Under the pieces are notes generated by a model. It saw nothing but the letters and a program-made list of their open reading frames with translations. It was not told where the DNA came from and ran no database searches. A DNA stretch of 64,000 bases from Photobacterium iliopiscarium (GTDB lineage Bacteria; Pseudomonadota; Gammaproteobacteria; Enterobacterales; Vibrionaceae), in NCBI RefSeq assembly GCF_003026395.1, contig NZ_PYOO01000014.1, positions 1-64,000 of the forward strand, in the 5' to 3' direction. Positions 51,089-59,435 of this stretch are shown piece after piece (position 1 is the stretch's first letter; every line of letters begins with the position of its first letter). The translations under genes and the position numbers were made by a program.

Positions 51089-52321
51089 ATGGCAACAGTG
51101 TCACTCAATAAAGAAAAGATAAAAATCCTCCTCCTTGAAGGTCTCCATCCCTCAACAGTAGAAGTCTTACAACAAGCAGGTTATAGCAATATTGACTATC
51201 ACAAAGGCTCTCTCGATGGTGAACAACTATTAGAAGCCATCAAAGATGTCCATTTCATTGGTATTCGATCTCGTACTCAATTAACACCAGAAGTCTTTGC
51301 TGCCGCTAAAAAACTGACCGCTGTCGGTTGTTTCTGTATTGGTACCAATCAAGTTGATCTAAACGCAGCCATGATACGTGGTATCCCTGTTTTTAATGCC
51401 CCTTTTTCAAACACCCGTAGTGTTGCAGAACTGGTTATCGGTGAAATCTTATTATTATTACGTGGTATTCCCGAGAAAAACGCAAAAGCACACCGTGGCG
51501 AATGGTTCAAATCAGCGGATAATTCATTTGAAGCACGAGGCAAAACCCTTGGCATTATTGGGTATGGTCACATTGGTACTCAGTTAGGTATTTTAGCTGA
51601 AAATTTAGGCATGCGAGTGTGCTTCTATGACATTGAAAACAAGTTATCGCTCGGCAATGCGACTCAAGTTGGTTCATTATCGGAACTACTCAATAAGTCC
51701 GATGTGGTGAGCTTACATGTACCAGAAACACAAGGTACCGCTAATCTCATGGGAGTCGAAGAATTCGCACGCATGAAACCGGGTTCTATTTTTATTAATG
51801 CAGCACGTGGCACCGTGGTTGATATTGATGCTCTCTGTAGCGCTTTAGAAAGCAAACACATTGCAGGCGCTGCCATTGATGTGTTCCCTGTTGAGCCACA
51901 AACCAATAATAACCCATTTCACTCACCTCTAATGCAATTTGATAACGTGCTATTAACCCCACATATTGGTGGTTCTACTCACGAAGCCCAAGAAAATATT
52001 GGCATTGAAGTGGCGGGGAAATTAGTAAAATACTCAGACAATGGCTCGACATTATCAGCGGTAGGTTTTCCTGAAGTATCACTACCAGAACATCATAGTA
52101 GTTGTTCTCGATTACTTCATATTCACCACAACCGCCCTGGCGTGTTAAATCAAATTACCACCATTTTTGCTTCAGAAGGCATTAACATCGCCGCCCAATT
52201 CTTACAAACAGGTGCCGAAGTCGGTTATGTGGTTATTGATGTTGAAACTGAGCGTTCAAAAGAAGCACTACAACAACTGAAATCCATTGAAGGTACGATT
52301 CGTGCCCGTATCCTACATTAA
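51089..52321 (+). CDS. serA: D-3-phosphoglycerate dehydrogenase
   Basis: SerA oxidises 3-phosphoglycerate, the first step of serine synthesis. It has 410 residues (E. coli 410). The NAD-binding LGIIGYGHIGTQLG is near 152-165, catalytic Arg, Glu and His lie within INAARGTVVD, FPVEPQ and TPHIGGSTHEAQ, and an ACT domain at about 335-410 allows serine inhibition. AAGGATAAG stands upstream of the ATG. A terminator follows. Confidence 0.98.
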   Translation: MATVSLNKEKIKILLLEGLHPSTVEVLQQAGYSNIDYHKGSLDGEQLLEAIKDVHFIGIRSRTQLTPEVFAAAKKLTAVGCFCIGTNQVDLNAAMIRGIPVFNAPFSNTRSVAELVIGEILLLLRGIPEKNAKAHRGEWFKSADNSFEARGKTLGIIGYGHIGTQLGILAENLGMRVCFYDIENKLSLGNATQVGSLSELLNKSDVVSLHVPETQGTANLMGVEEFARMKPGSIFINAARGTVVDIDALCSALESKHIAGAAIDVFPVEPQTNNNPFHSPLMQFDNVLLTPHIGGSTHEAQENIGIEVAGKLVKYSDNGSTLSAVGFPEVSLPEHHSSCSRLLHIHHNRPGVLNQITTIFASEGINIAAQFLQTGAEVGYVVIDVETERSKEALQQLKSIEGTIRARILH

Positions 52322-52342
52322 TAGATTAACGGTTTAATAACG

Positions 52343-52372
52343 AAAAAGGAGAGCATAATGCTCTCCTTTTTT
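52343..52372 (+). terminator. serA terminator
   Basis: AAAAAGGAGAGC and GCTCTCCTTTTT form a perfect 12-bp stem with a 5-base loop and a T run. It could also act on minus-strand yggE, which converges with serA. Confidence 0.92.
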
Positions 52373-52413
52373 ATGGCTATCTAATCTAGATTGGTTTTAT
52401 TTTTATACTTAGA

Positions 52414-53136
52414 TTATTTTTCAGCTAATTTAAAAATCACATTTACACTGTCTTTAATCACAATATTATTATCGGTATAGCTTTGATCAACTGATCCTTT
52501 ACTCATACTGCTATACATCACCGCATCGTTACTACGACGATATGGCATTGGTTGGCTATTGGTATTGTAATCAATCTGCCATACGCCATCGATCTTATTA
52601 CCAAAACCTTGCGCTAAAGATGCCGCAACTTGCTGAGCATTCTCAATCGCTTTTTGACGTGCCTGACGCTGATATTTCTCAGTATCTGCCACTTTTAAAT
52701 CAATATTATTTATTTGATTAATACCATCACCTAACGCGTCATCTAAATACGTATTTAGCTTAGTTAGTTGATGCACCGTCACCTCAATATTACGGCTGGC
52801 TTTAAAACCTGCTAGTTCCGGTTTATGGTCTTTTGGATAAGTATATCGCGCTGATAATGAAATATTAGCGCTATTAATATCTTTTTTATCTACGCCTGCT
52901 GTTTGTAAACGTTCAATAAACTTCGTTACCGCTTGATCGACAGCTAACTTAGCGTCAACCGCTGTTTTCTTAGTTTCAACCACATTGACAGAAAAAACCG
53001 CCATATCCGGTTTAACCGTCACTTCACCACGGCCAGTTGTTTCTAAATGAGGAAATGGAATATCTGCCGCCATTGCAGCAGTTGAAACAAACGCACTAGC
53101 GCCAAGTACCATCATCGCTAAACATTGTTTTTTCAT
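52414..53136 (-). CDS. yggE: SIMPL domain protein YggE
   Basis: YggE is a periplasmic SIMPL (DUF541) protein linked to oxidative-stress tolerance; its biochemical role is unknown. It has 240 residues, with a signal peptide at 1-23 (AMA-AD) and the family start TTGRGEVTVKPDMAVF. AAAAAGGATG stands before the ATG. It lies beside mscS as in E. coli, but the argO gene between them there is absent. Confidence 0.93.
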   Translation of the reverse strand: MKKQCLAMMVLGASAFVSTAAMAADIPFPHLETTGRGEVTVKPDMAVFSVNVVETKKTAVDAKLAVDQAVTKFIERLQTAGVDKKDINSANISLSARYTYPKDHKPELAGFKASRNIEVTVHQLTKLNTYLDDALGDGINQINNIDLKVADTEKYQRQARQKAIENAQQVAASLAQGFGNKIDGVWQIDYNTNSQPMPYRRSNDAVMYSSMSKGSVDQSYTDNNIVIKDSVNVIFKLAEK

Positions 53137-53357
53137 TATTCATCCTTTTTATTGAACGCACAACAGGGGTAGTTATTTATATAAACATCAATAACTATAT
53201 CAATAAATACATTGTTGCTTATCTGTAAATGAGAAGGCTATGCTAACAAAGCCTTAATATAATGAACACTGTTTTTTAGTTACAGTTCAGAAATCATTCA
53301 GTAATAATATCGTGTTATAAACATCATTAATGCGACAATTAGCTTTTATCTAGATAA

Positions 53358-53385
53358 AAAAAAGAAGCCCGCAGGCTTCTTTTTT
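53358..53385 (-). terminator. mscS terminator
   Basis: AAAAAAGAAGCC and GGCTTCTTTTTT form a perfect 12-bp stem with a CGCA loop, 28 bases past the mscS stop. Confidence 0.93.
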
Positions 53386-53413
53386 AGTGTCATATAATTA
53401 AAACTTGGGCAAA

Positions 53414-54298
53414 TTAAGCGCCAACTTTATTTACATGAACATCCATCTGTGGGAATGGGATTTCGATACCTTCTTTATCAAGCTCTTCTTTAATCGCTTG
53501 GTTTAGATCGAAATATACAGCCCAGTAATCTGGCGTATTAACCCATGGACGTACCACAAAGTTAACAGAAGAATCAGCAAGAGCAACCACACCAATAGTT
53601 GGTTCTGGATCTTGAAGTACACGTGTATCCGCTGTTACTACACGGCGAAGTACTTCTTTGGTCTTCTGTAAATCAGCATTGTAAGAAACACCAATCACTA
53701 AATCGATACGACGGGTATCATTACGAGAGAAGTTAGTAATTGGGTTACCAATAATATGAGCATTTGGCACGATAACTGTTTTGTTATCAGGCGTACGTAA
53801 TTCAGTAGAGAAAATCTGAATAGATTCTACAGAACCCGCAACACCAGCAACTTCAACATAGTCGCCAGATTTGAATGGGCGGAAACCAACAATCAACACA
53901 CCGGCTGCAAAGTTTGATAATGACCCTTGAAGTGCAAGACCAATAGCAAGACCTGCGGCACCAATAACAGCAACCACTGACGCTGTTTGAACACCAATAC
54001 GACTTAATGCTGCAATTAAAACAATAACGAATAACACATAACGCACTAGACCATGAATAAACTCAACAACCGCGTTGTCCATGTCTTTTTTGCGTAAAAC
54101 TTTAGCAATTGAACCAGCAATTAGTTTAACAATGATATTACCAATAAATAAAATCAGTAATGCTGAAACAATATTAACTGCATATTGAACTAATAGATCT
54201 TGGTTTTTAGAAATCCAATTACCCGCGTGTAATACACCATTAGTCAGTGAATTATCGGATATATTCTCAACAACCTTGTCAGTAACGCTTTGTGTCAT
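53414..54298 (-). CDS. mscS: small-conductance mechanosensitive channel MscS
   Basis: MscS opens under membrane tension to release solutes on hypo-osmotic shock. It has 294 residues from the ATG at 54298. TM segments lie at about 30-55, 70-90 and 95-125; the Gly/Ala-rich TM3 includes AVIGAAGLAIGLALQGSLSN in pieces, then the cytosolic beta and alpha/beta domains (VEVAGVAGSVESI). It lies after fbaA on the same strand with a separate terminator each. Confidence 0.96.
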   Translation of the reverse strand: MTQSVTDKVVENISDNSLTNGVLHAGNWISKNQDLLVQYAVNIVSALLILFIGNIIVKLIAGSIAKVLRKKDMDNAVVEFIHGLVRYVLFVIVLIAALSRIGVQTASVVAVIGAAGLAIGLALQGSLSNFAAGVLIVGFRPFKSGDYVEVAGVAGSVESIQIFSTELRTPDNKTVIVPNAHIIGNPITNFSRNDTRRIDLVIGVSYNADLQKTKEVLRRVVTADTRVLQDPEPTIGVVALADSSVNFVVRPWVNTPDYWAVYFDLNQAIKEELDKEGIEIPFPQMDVHVNKVGA

Positions 54299-54638
54299 GA
54301 AGGTATCTCTCTCAAAGTATAACAATAGTAAAATGTTGTAATGTGTAAATCATACCGTAACCAGTAAAAAAATAACACCTTTGCAACAAATGTGATGTTA
54401 GACAATAATCGCTAACAATGCTGCGATTAGTATAATTATCTGCATTGAGTGTTCTAACATCAAAGAAACGGTGCATTATTAATCCTTTATTAACCAAATG
54501 GCTAGTAAAAAAAATCGAACAATTATAAAAAAATATAAATTATCAACGGATGCCTAATAATGCTAACTACTTCTTACATACAAAAAAAAGCCCACCGAAG
54601 TGGGCTTTTTCACATTTTATCTAGTGACGAAATCGAAA
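54299..54638. other. mscS upstream region
   Basis: These 340 bases hold the mscS promoter region and the fbaA terminator. One short minus-strand frame (54312-54476) has AAGGA 6 bases before its ATG, but its composition looks like translated non-coding DNA. Confidence 0.5.
54585..54610 (-). terminator. fbaA terminator
   Basis: AAAAAGCCCAC and GTGGGCTTTTT form an 11-bp stem with a CGAA loop and a T run, 29 bases past the fbaA stop. Confidence 0.93.
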
Positions 54639-55715
54639 TTATAGAACGTCGATTGCGTTTAGGTCAGAGAATGCTTTCTCTAGACGCTCAACCATAGATA
54701 CTTGACCTGCACGTAACCATACGCGTGGATCGTAGTATTTTTTGTTTGGCGCTGACTCACCTGTTGGGTTGCCGATTTGACCTTGTAGGTAATCGTGGTT
54801 AGCAGCTTCGTAACGACGGATACCATCCCATGCAGCCCACTGTGTATCAGTATCGATGTTCATTTTAACAACACCGTAACCGATTGACTCTTGGATTTCA
54901 GCTTCAGAAGAACCTGAACCACCGTGGAATACGAAGTTTAGAGTGTTAGTCGGTAGACCAAACTTCTCTGAAACGTATGTTTGAGAATCACGAAGGATAG
55001 TTGGAGTAAGTACAACGTTACCTGCTTGGTAAACACCGTGTACGTTACCGAAAGAAGCAGCGATAGTGAAACGTGGGCTAACTGCGTTTAGTTTCTCGTA
55101 TGCGTATGCAACATCTTCAGGTGAAGTGTATAGGTCAGATGCGTCCATGTGAGAGTTATCAACGCCGTCTTCTTCGCCACCAGTACAACCTAATTCGATT
55201 TCTAGTGTCATGTTCATCTTAGCCATACGCGCAAGGTATTTAGCTGAGATTTCGATGTTTTCTTCTAGAGACTCTTCAGAAAGGTCTAGCATGTGAGAAG
55301 AGAATAGAGGCTTACCAGTTTGAGCGAAGAACTCTTCACCAGCATCTAGTAGACCGTCGATCCAAGGAAGAAGTTTCTTAGCAGCGTGGTCAGTGTGAAG
55401 AATTACAGGGACGCCGTAAGACTCAGCAACCGCGTGAACGTATTTAGCACCAGCAACAGCACCAAGAATTTGAGGGCCTTGACCTTCAAGTTTAAGGCCT
55501 TTACCGCCAAAGAATTGTGCGCCACCGTTAGAGAACTGAACGATAACTGGTGCTTTAACTTTAGCAGCAGCTTCAAGAACAGCGTTTACTGAATCAGTAC
55601 CGATACAGTTAACAGCAGGTAGAGCAAATTTGTTTTCTTTTGCTACAGCGAATACTTTCTGTACGTCGTCGCCAGAAATAACACCAGGTTTTACAAAATC
55701 GAAGATCTTAGACAT
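54639..55715 (-). CDS. fbaA: fructose-bisphosphate aldolase, class II
   Basis: FbaA cleaves fructose 1,6-bisphosphate in glycolysis and is zinc-dependent. It has 358 residues. HTDHAAKK near 108-115 supplies catalytic Asp and a zinc His, ELGCTGGEEDGV is near 182, and FHGGSGSSEAEI is near 264. Codon use is that of a highly expressed gene. It follows pgk but also has its own promoter with a LacI/PurR-family-like operator at the start site. Confidence 0.98.
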   Translation of the reverse strand: MSKIFDFVKPGVISGDDVQKVFAVAKENKFALPAVNCIGTDSVNAVLEAAAKVKAPVIVQFSNGGAQFFGGKGLKLEGQGPQILGAVAGAKYVHAVAESYGVPVILHTDHAAKKLLPWIDGLLDAGEEFFAQTGKPLFSSHMLDLSEESLEENIEISAKYLARMAKMNMTLEIELGCTGGEEDGVDNSHMDASDLYTSPEDVAYAYEKLNAVSPRFTIAASFGNVHGVYQAGNVVLTPTILRDSQTYVSEKFGLPTNTLNFVFHGGSGSSEAEIQESIGYGVVKMNIDTDTQWAAWDGIRRYEAANHDYLQGQIGNPTGESAPNKKYYDPRVWLRAGQVSMVERLEKAFSDLNAIDVL

Positions 55716-55759
55716 AACAATAGTCCTATATTTACTTTGTTGTCTGTGGAAAAATTCTT

Positions 55760-55775
55760 GTGCAAACGTTTGCGA
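55760..55775. promoter_or_regulatory. PurR/LacI-family-like operator at fbaA
   Basis: GTGCAAACGTTTGCGA contains the perfect 12-bp palindrome GCAAACGTTTGC and matches the PurR consensus at 13 of 16 bases. It covers about +3 to +18 of the fbaA promoter predicted at 55785-55813. Confidence 0.6.
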
Positions 55776-55784
55776 TAAGCTTCT

Positions 55785-55813
55785 ATTTTACTGAAACATA
55801 ACGTCTATCACAA
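55785..55813 (-). promoter_or_regulatory. fbaA sigma-70 promoter
   Basis: On the minus strand TTGTGA (55808-55813) and TAAAAT (55785-55790) are 17 bases apart, predicting a start near 55778 and a leader of about 60 bases. Confidence 0.6.
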
Positions 55814-55822
55814 ACATTTAAA

Positions 55823-55866
55823 CGCGAAAACTATCACTATTATGATAAATACATCCAGTTTTCGCG
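55823..55866. repeat. 10-bp inverted repeat between pgk and fbaA
   Basis: CGCGAAAACT at 55823-55832 and AGTTTTCGCG at 55857-55866 pair around 24 bases. It starts 9 bases past the pgk stop and may terminate or process the pgk transcript. Confidence 0.55.
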
Positions 55867-55875
55867 CCAAATAAA

Positions 55876-57039
55876 TTATGCTTTAGCGCGAGCTTCTAGC
55901 ATTTCAACTGCTGGTAATTTTTTACCTTCAACGAACTCAAGGAAAGCACCGCCACCAGTAGAGATGTAAGATACTTTGTCTTTGATGCCGTATTTGTCGA
56001 TAGCTGCTAGTGTGTCACCGCCGCCTGCAACAGAGAAACCAGCAGATGCTGCGATTGCGTTAGCAACAACTTCAGTACCTTTACCGAATTGCTCAATCTC
56101 AAATACGCCAACTGGACCATTCCAAAGAATAGTTTTTGCGTTCATGATGATGTCAGCAAGTGCTTGAGCTGAATCAGGACCAAGGTCAAGAACCATGTCG
56201 TCAGCAGCAATTTCAGTTGATGGTTTGATAGTTGCAACAGCTGAGTCAGAGAACTCTTTAGCACAAACAACATCAGTTGCTACTGGAATAGCAGTGTTTG
56301 CCATTAGTGCTTGTGCTGTTGGAATAAGGTCAGCTTCGTAAAGTGACTTACCTACATCGTTGCCTTCAGCCGCGATGAATGTGTTAGCAATACCACCACC
56401 AACAACGATTTGGTCAGCAATTTTAGCTAGTGACTCAAGAACGGTTAGTTTAGTTGATACTTTAGAACCACCAACAATAGCAACCATTGGACGTGCTGGG
56501 TTATCCATTGCTTTACCTAGCGCTTCTAGTTCGCCAGCAAGTAGTGGACCTGCACATGCTACAGGTGCAAACATACCTACACCGTAAGTAGATGCTTGTG
56601 CACGGTGAGCCGTACCAAATGCATCCATTACGAATACGTCACAAAGTGCAGCGTATTTTTTAGATAGTTCGTCTTCGTTCTTCTTCTCGCCCTTGTTAAA
56701 ACGTACGTTTTCAAGAACAACAAGCTCACCTGCATTTAGCTCAAGACCATCAAGGTAATCTTTCGCTAATTTAACGTCACAATCTAGTGCGTCGTTTAAG
56801 TAGTTAACTACAGGTTGTAGAGAGAATTCTTCTGCGTATTCGCCTTCCGTTGGACGACCTAGGTGAGAAGTAACCATTACTTTAGCGCCCGCTTCTAAGC
56901 AGCGCTGAATAGTAGGTAGAGATGCAAGGATACGTGCATCTGAAGTTACTTTACCGTCTTTTACTGGCACGTTTAGGTCAGCACGAATAAATACACGCTT
57001 ACCAGCTAGATCCAGATCAGTCATCTTGATTACAGACAT
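55876..57039 (-). CDS. pgk: phosphoglycerate kinase
   Basis: Pgk transfers phosphate from 1,3-bisphosphoglycerate to ADP in glycolysis. It has 387 residues from the ATG at 57039, with GAGGG 6 bases upstream. [12 protein letters not shown] is near 15-26, SHLGRP near 62, and [13 protein letters not shown] near 350. It stands between epd and fbaA in the classical epd-pgk-fbaA order. Confidence 0.98.
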   Translation of the reverse strand: MSVIKMTDLDLAGKRVFIRADLNVPVKDGKVTSDARILASLPTIQRCLEAGAKVMVTSHLGRPTEGEYAEEFSLQPVVNYLNDALDCDVKLAKDYLDGLELNAGELVVLENVRFNKGEKKNEDELSKKYAALCDVFVMDAFGTAHRAQASTYGVGMFAPVACAGPLLAGELEALGKAMDNPARPMVAIVGGSKVSTKLTVLESLAKIADQIVVGGGIANTFIAAEGNDVGKSLYEADLIPTAQALMANTAIPVATDVVCAKEFSDSAVATIKPSTEIAADDMVLDLGPDSAQALADIIMNAKTILWNGPVGVFEIEQFGKGTEVVANAIAASAGFSVAGGGDTLAAIDKYGIKDKVSYISTGGGAFLEFVEGKKLPAVEMLEARAKA

Positions 57040-57124
57040 GTTTTGCCCTCTCAACATTATTTAAAATAAAAGTTCATAAATTTCATGGCCCGGCGTCACT
57101 GCCAAACCCTATAATTCTTACTAC

Positions 57125-58177
57125 TTATTTTGACGACGTTACAACAGTACTATCTGTTGCCGCCATTGCTAACGCAGTATCTAACATGCGATTTGCAAAT
57201 CCCCATTCATTATCACACCACACCAACATTTTAATTAAATGCTGACCACTAACGCGGGTTTGAGTGCCGTCAACAATCGCGCTATGAGGATCGTGATTGA
57301 AGTCAATCGACACTAGTGGTGCTTCGGTATAAGTCACTATACCCTGTAATGTACAACGAGACGCATTCAATAATGCTTGATTTACGTCATTAACTTTCAC
57401 GTTTGTTGTAACAGTAACCGTTAAATCCATGGCGGTGACATTTATTGTGGGCACCCTCACAGAAATAGCTTCAAATTTGTCAGAAAACTTCGGAAAAATA
57501 CGACCGATACCTAAATGTAATTTGGTATCTACTGGGATAATGGATTGGCTAGCAGCACGCGTTCGGCGTAAATCAGGATGATAAGCATCAATAACTTGCT
57601 GATCATTCATTGCAGAGTGAATTGAGGTTATAGCGCCCGTTTCAATACCGAAACAATCATCCAATACTTGAATGATGGGCACGATGCAATTCGTCGTACA
57701 AGAGCCATTAGAAACAATCGTGTGTTGCGGGGTTAACTGTTGATGGTTAACGCCATATACCACAGTAAAATCAATATCTTTGGCAGCAGGATGGGAAAAT
57801 AACACTTTATTAGCACCAGCATCGATGTGGGCTAAGCCATCAGCACGAGAACCAAACTTACCGGTACAATCAAGGACAATATCGACGTCCAAATCATGCC
57901 AAGGTAACCGTTTAAGATCCGGTTGATGAAGCAGGCGAATTTGATCGCGGTGACCATTTTCATGGGCAATAAATAGATGCTCCTGATCATAACTGACAGG
58001 CTTACCGAACCGCCCATGGCTTGAATCATACTGAAGCAGATGAGCCATTGCTTCCGGCTCCGCTAACTCATTGATCGCCACGACGATAATCTGGTGATGT
58101 TTACCGCTTTCGTACAATGCGCGTAGCACACTGCGACCGATGCGACCGAATCCATTTATTGCGACTTTTAGTGTCAT
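57125..58177 (-). CDS. epd: D-erythrose-4-phosphate dehydrogenase
   Basis: Epd oxidises erythrose 4-phosphate to 4-phosphoerythronate, the entry to pyridoxal phosphate synthesis. It has 350 residues from the ATG at 58177. The Rossmann [17 protein letters not shown] is near 9-25, the catalytic Cys160 in SNGSCTTNC, and [16 protein letters not shown] near 215. YESG and [13 protein letters not shown] mark Epd rather than GapA. pdxJ, another PLP-pathway gene, is elsewhere in the window. Confidence 0.96.
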   Translation of the reverse strand: MTLKVAINGFGRIGRSVLRALYESGKHHQIIVVAINELAEPEAMAHLLQYDSSHGRFGKPVSYDQEHLFIAHENGHRDQIRLLHQPDLKRLPWHDLDVDIVLDCTGKFGSRADGLAHIDAGANKVLFSHPAAKDIDFTVVYGVNHQQLTPQHTIVSNGSCTTNCIVPIIQVLDDCFGIETGAITSIHSAMNDQQVIDAYHPDLRRTRAASQSIIPVDTKLHLGIGRIFPKFSDKFEAISVRVPTINVTAMDLTVTVTTNVKVNDVNQALLNASRCTLQGIVTYTEAPLVSIDFNHDPHSAIVDGTQTRVSGQHLIKMLVWCDNEWGFANRMLDTALAMAATDSTVVTSSK

Positions 58178-58242
58178 ATCCGTGCTACAAAAAAACCAAG
58201 CGGCGTTAGTGTATACCAACCAAGTTTGAGAATCACCATAAT

Positions 58243-58258
58243 TGTGACAACTCTCACT
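58243..58258. promoter_or_regulatory. CRP-like site upstream of epd
   Basis: TGTGACAACTCTCACT fits the CRP pattern TGTGA-N6-TCACA at 9 of 10 positions. It lies about 66-81 bases before the epd start. E. coli epd has a CRP-activated promoter, so conservation is plausible. Confidence 0.55.
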
Positions 58259-58486
58259 GCGTTTAATTAAATATGTTCATAATCAAACATATAATCACAT
58301 AAATTACTCTAATAAAAACCTAAAACATGAATAACAAACCACTTTAATCGCTTGTTAATGCTATTTTTTTGTTATCCAAACTGGCTTTTTTTAGGTTATT
58401 TCAAGCAAATCACGACAACCATTAGAAATAAAGTAACTACAGATTTATTGGCGAAATAATCCTATTACATAATAGAAAGACTTATA

Positions 58487-58502
58487 TGTGACATTCATCA
58501 CT
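58487..58502. promoter_or_regulatory. second CRP-like site upstream of epd
   Basis: TGTGACATTCATCACT again matches TGTGA-N6-TCACA at 9 of 10 and has AT-rich flanks. It lies about 310 bases before epd, so it may serve a distal promoter or another transcript. Confidence 0.5.
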
Positions 58503-58567
58503 TTTATTCTTATCACTGCCGCCAATCACTTTAAAAACAACATTGATTTGCATGATGATTGATCTCT

Positions 58568-58678
58568 CTATTTAACGGTAATTAAAGACACAGTTACTGC
58601 CAATATCACCGCAAAGAAAAACATCACAACGACCACAACTGAATCGTTGATCATACTAACCATCAAACCTCTGCACAT
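58568..58678 (-). CDS. possible small single-pass membrane protein, 36 aa
   Basis: An open frame of 36 codons. It starts at the ATG at 58678, with AAAGGAG 3 bases before it, or at the in-frame ATG at 58663, with AGAGG 4 bases before it. After a short polar start (ending NDS) come about 24 almost purely hydrophobic residues (VVVVVMFFFAVILAV, then TVSLITV) and a final Lys. This is the layout of tiny bitopic membrane proteins. I recognise no family. It could be a chance frame in AT-rich DNA. Confidence 0.4.
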   Translation of the reverse strand: MCRGLMVSMINDSVVVVVMFFFAVILAVTVSLITVK

Positions 58679-58892
58679 ATACTCCTTTACAACCCTGCAT
58701 TTTAAATAAATAATCGTCGCGCGCTGTTGCTCTGCGTTATAAATGAAACATCAAGTAAAAGTAAAACCCTTAGAATATCTTCGTTAATGTTGTAATCCTC
58801 AGTGTTTCCCTTAGCTTCATCGTCGCATTTAACAATTTACGCTTATCAGCACTCACATTTTTTCATTTTTCCATTTAAAAAAAGGGTTACAC

Positions 58893-59105
58893 ATGTCGCA
58901 TAAAGCAACGGGTTTAGTGAAGTGGTTTAGCGAAGAAAAAGGCTTTGGCTTTCTAACTCAAGACACAGGCAATGCTGACGTATTCGTTCACAGCAGTGGT
59001 ATTACAGATAAAACATTAACCAAGCTACCAGAAGGCAAAAAAGTGTCTTTTGATGTAGAACAAGGCCAAAAAGGTCTGCAAGCGATCAACGTTGTGATTC
59101 TATAG
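58893..59105 (+). CDS. cold shock protein, CspA family
   Basis: A 70-residue single-domain nucleic-acid chaperone. RNP1 KGFGFLTQD is near 16-24 and RNP2 DVFVHSSGI near 29-37. The segment after RNP2 ([14 protein letters not shown]) departs from the more common FKTLAEGQ form. AAGGG stands 6 bases before the ATG. CspA-type genes often have long regulatory leaders, and the gap upstream allows one. Whether it is cold-induced cannot be told. Confidence 0.95.
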   Translation: MSHKATGLVKWFSEEKGFGFLTQDTGNADVFVHSSGITDKTLTKLPEGKKVSFDVEQGQKGLQAINVVIL

Positions 59106-59116
59106 TGACTAAAAAA

Positions 59117-59148
59117 TGCTGCTGATACATCAGTGGCATTTTATTTTT
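59117..59148 (+). terminator. cold-shock gene terminator
   Basis: TGCTGCTGA and TCAGTGGCA form a 9-bp stem with two G-T pairs and a TACA loop, followed by TTTTATTTTT. It begins 12 bases past the stop. Confidence 0.8.
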
Positions 59149-59435
59149 ATCGCCCCCTTATTTTCAAGATTATAAATAATTAAAACCCTAATTAATTTAA
59201 TATGGAAAATTCAATATTAATTAATCCGCATTATAAATTAAATATAAAAACCACTCACCATTTACTATTCAACAATATTACATATAATCTAATACCTCGT
59301 CATATTTTTATTTAATCATATACTTTAAACTAATGTCATATTTTTGTTAGTATTATTATTGTGATTATTTGTAACATATTAATTTCACTTCAATGACAAT
59401 ATAATATCTTAAAATTATATTAATATGAGGTTCCA
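59149..59435. other. AT-rich gap before the acyltransferase
   Basis: About 290 bases, visibly richer in A and T than the flanking core genes, with no gene, clear repeat or attachment site. It should contain the acyltransferase promoter, but so many AT-rich candidates exist that none can be chosen. Confidence 0.5.

Larger units (their letters stand above)
58178..58892. other. epd-cspA intergenic region
   Basis: About 715 bases. It holds CRP-like sites at 58243-58258 and 58487-58502, a possible 36-residue ORF at 58568-58678 on the minus strand, and a long leader for the cold-shock gene at its right end. The rest is AT-rich without clear features. Confidence 0.6.

Noticed and set aside
59149..59435. 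Attachment site or mobile element edge by the acyltransferase
   Set aside because: No flanking direct repeats, integrase, transposase or tRNA is present; only the base composition is unusual.
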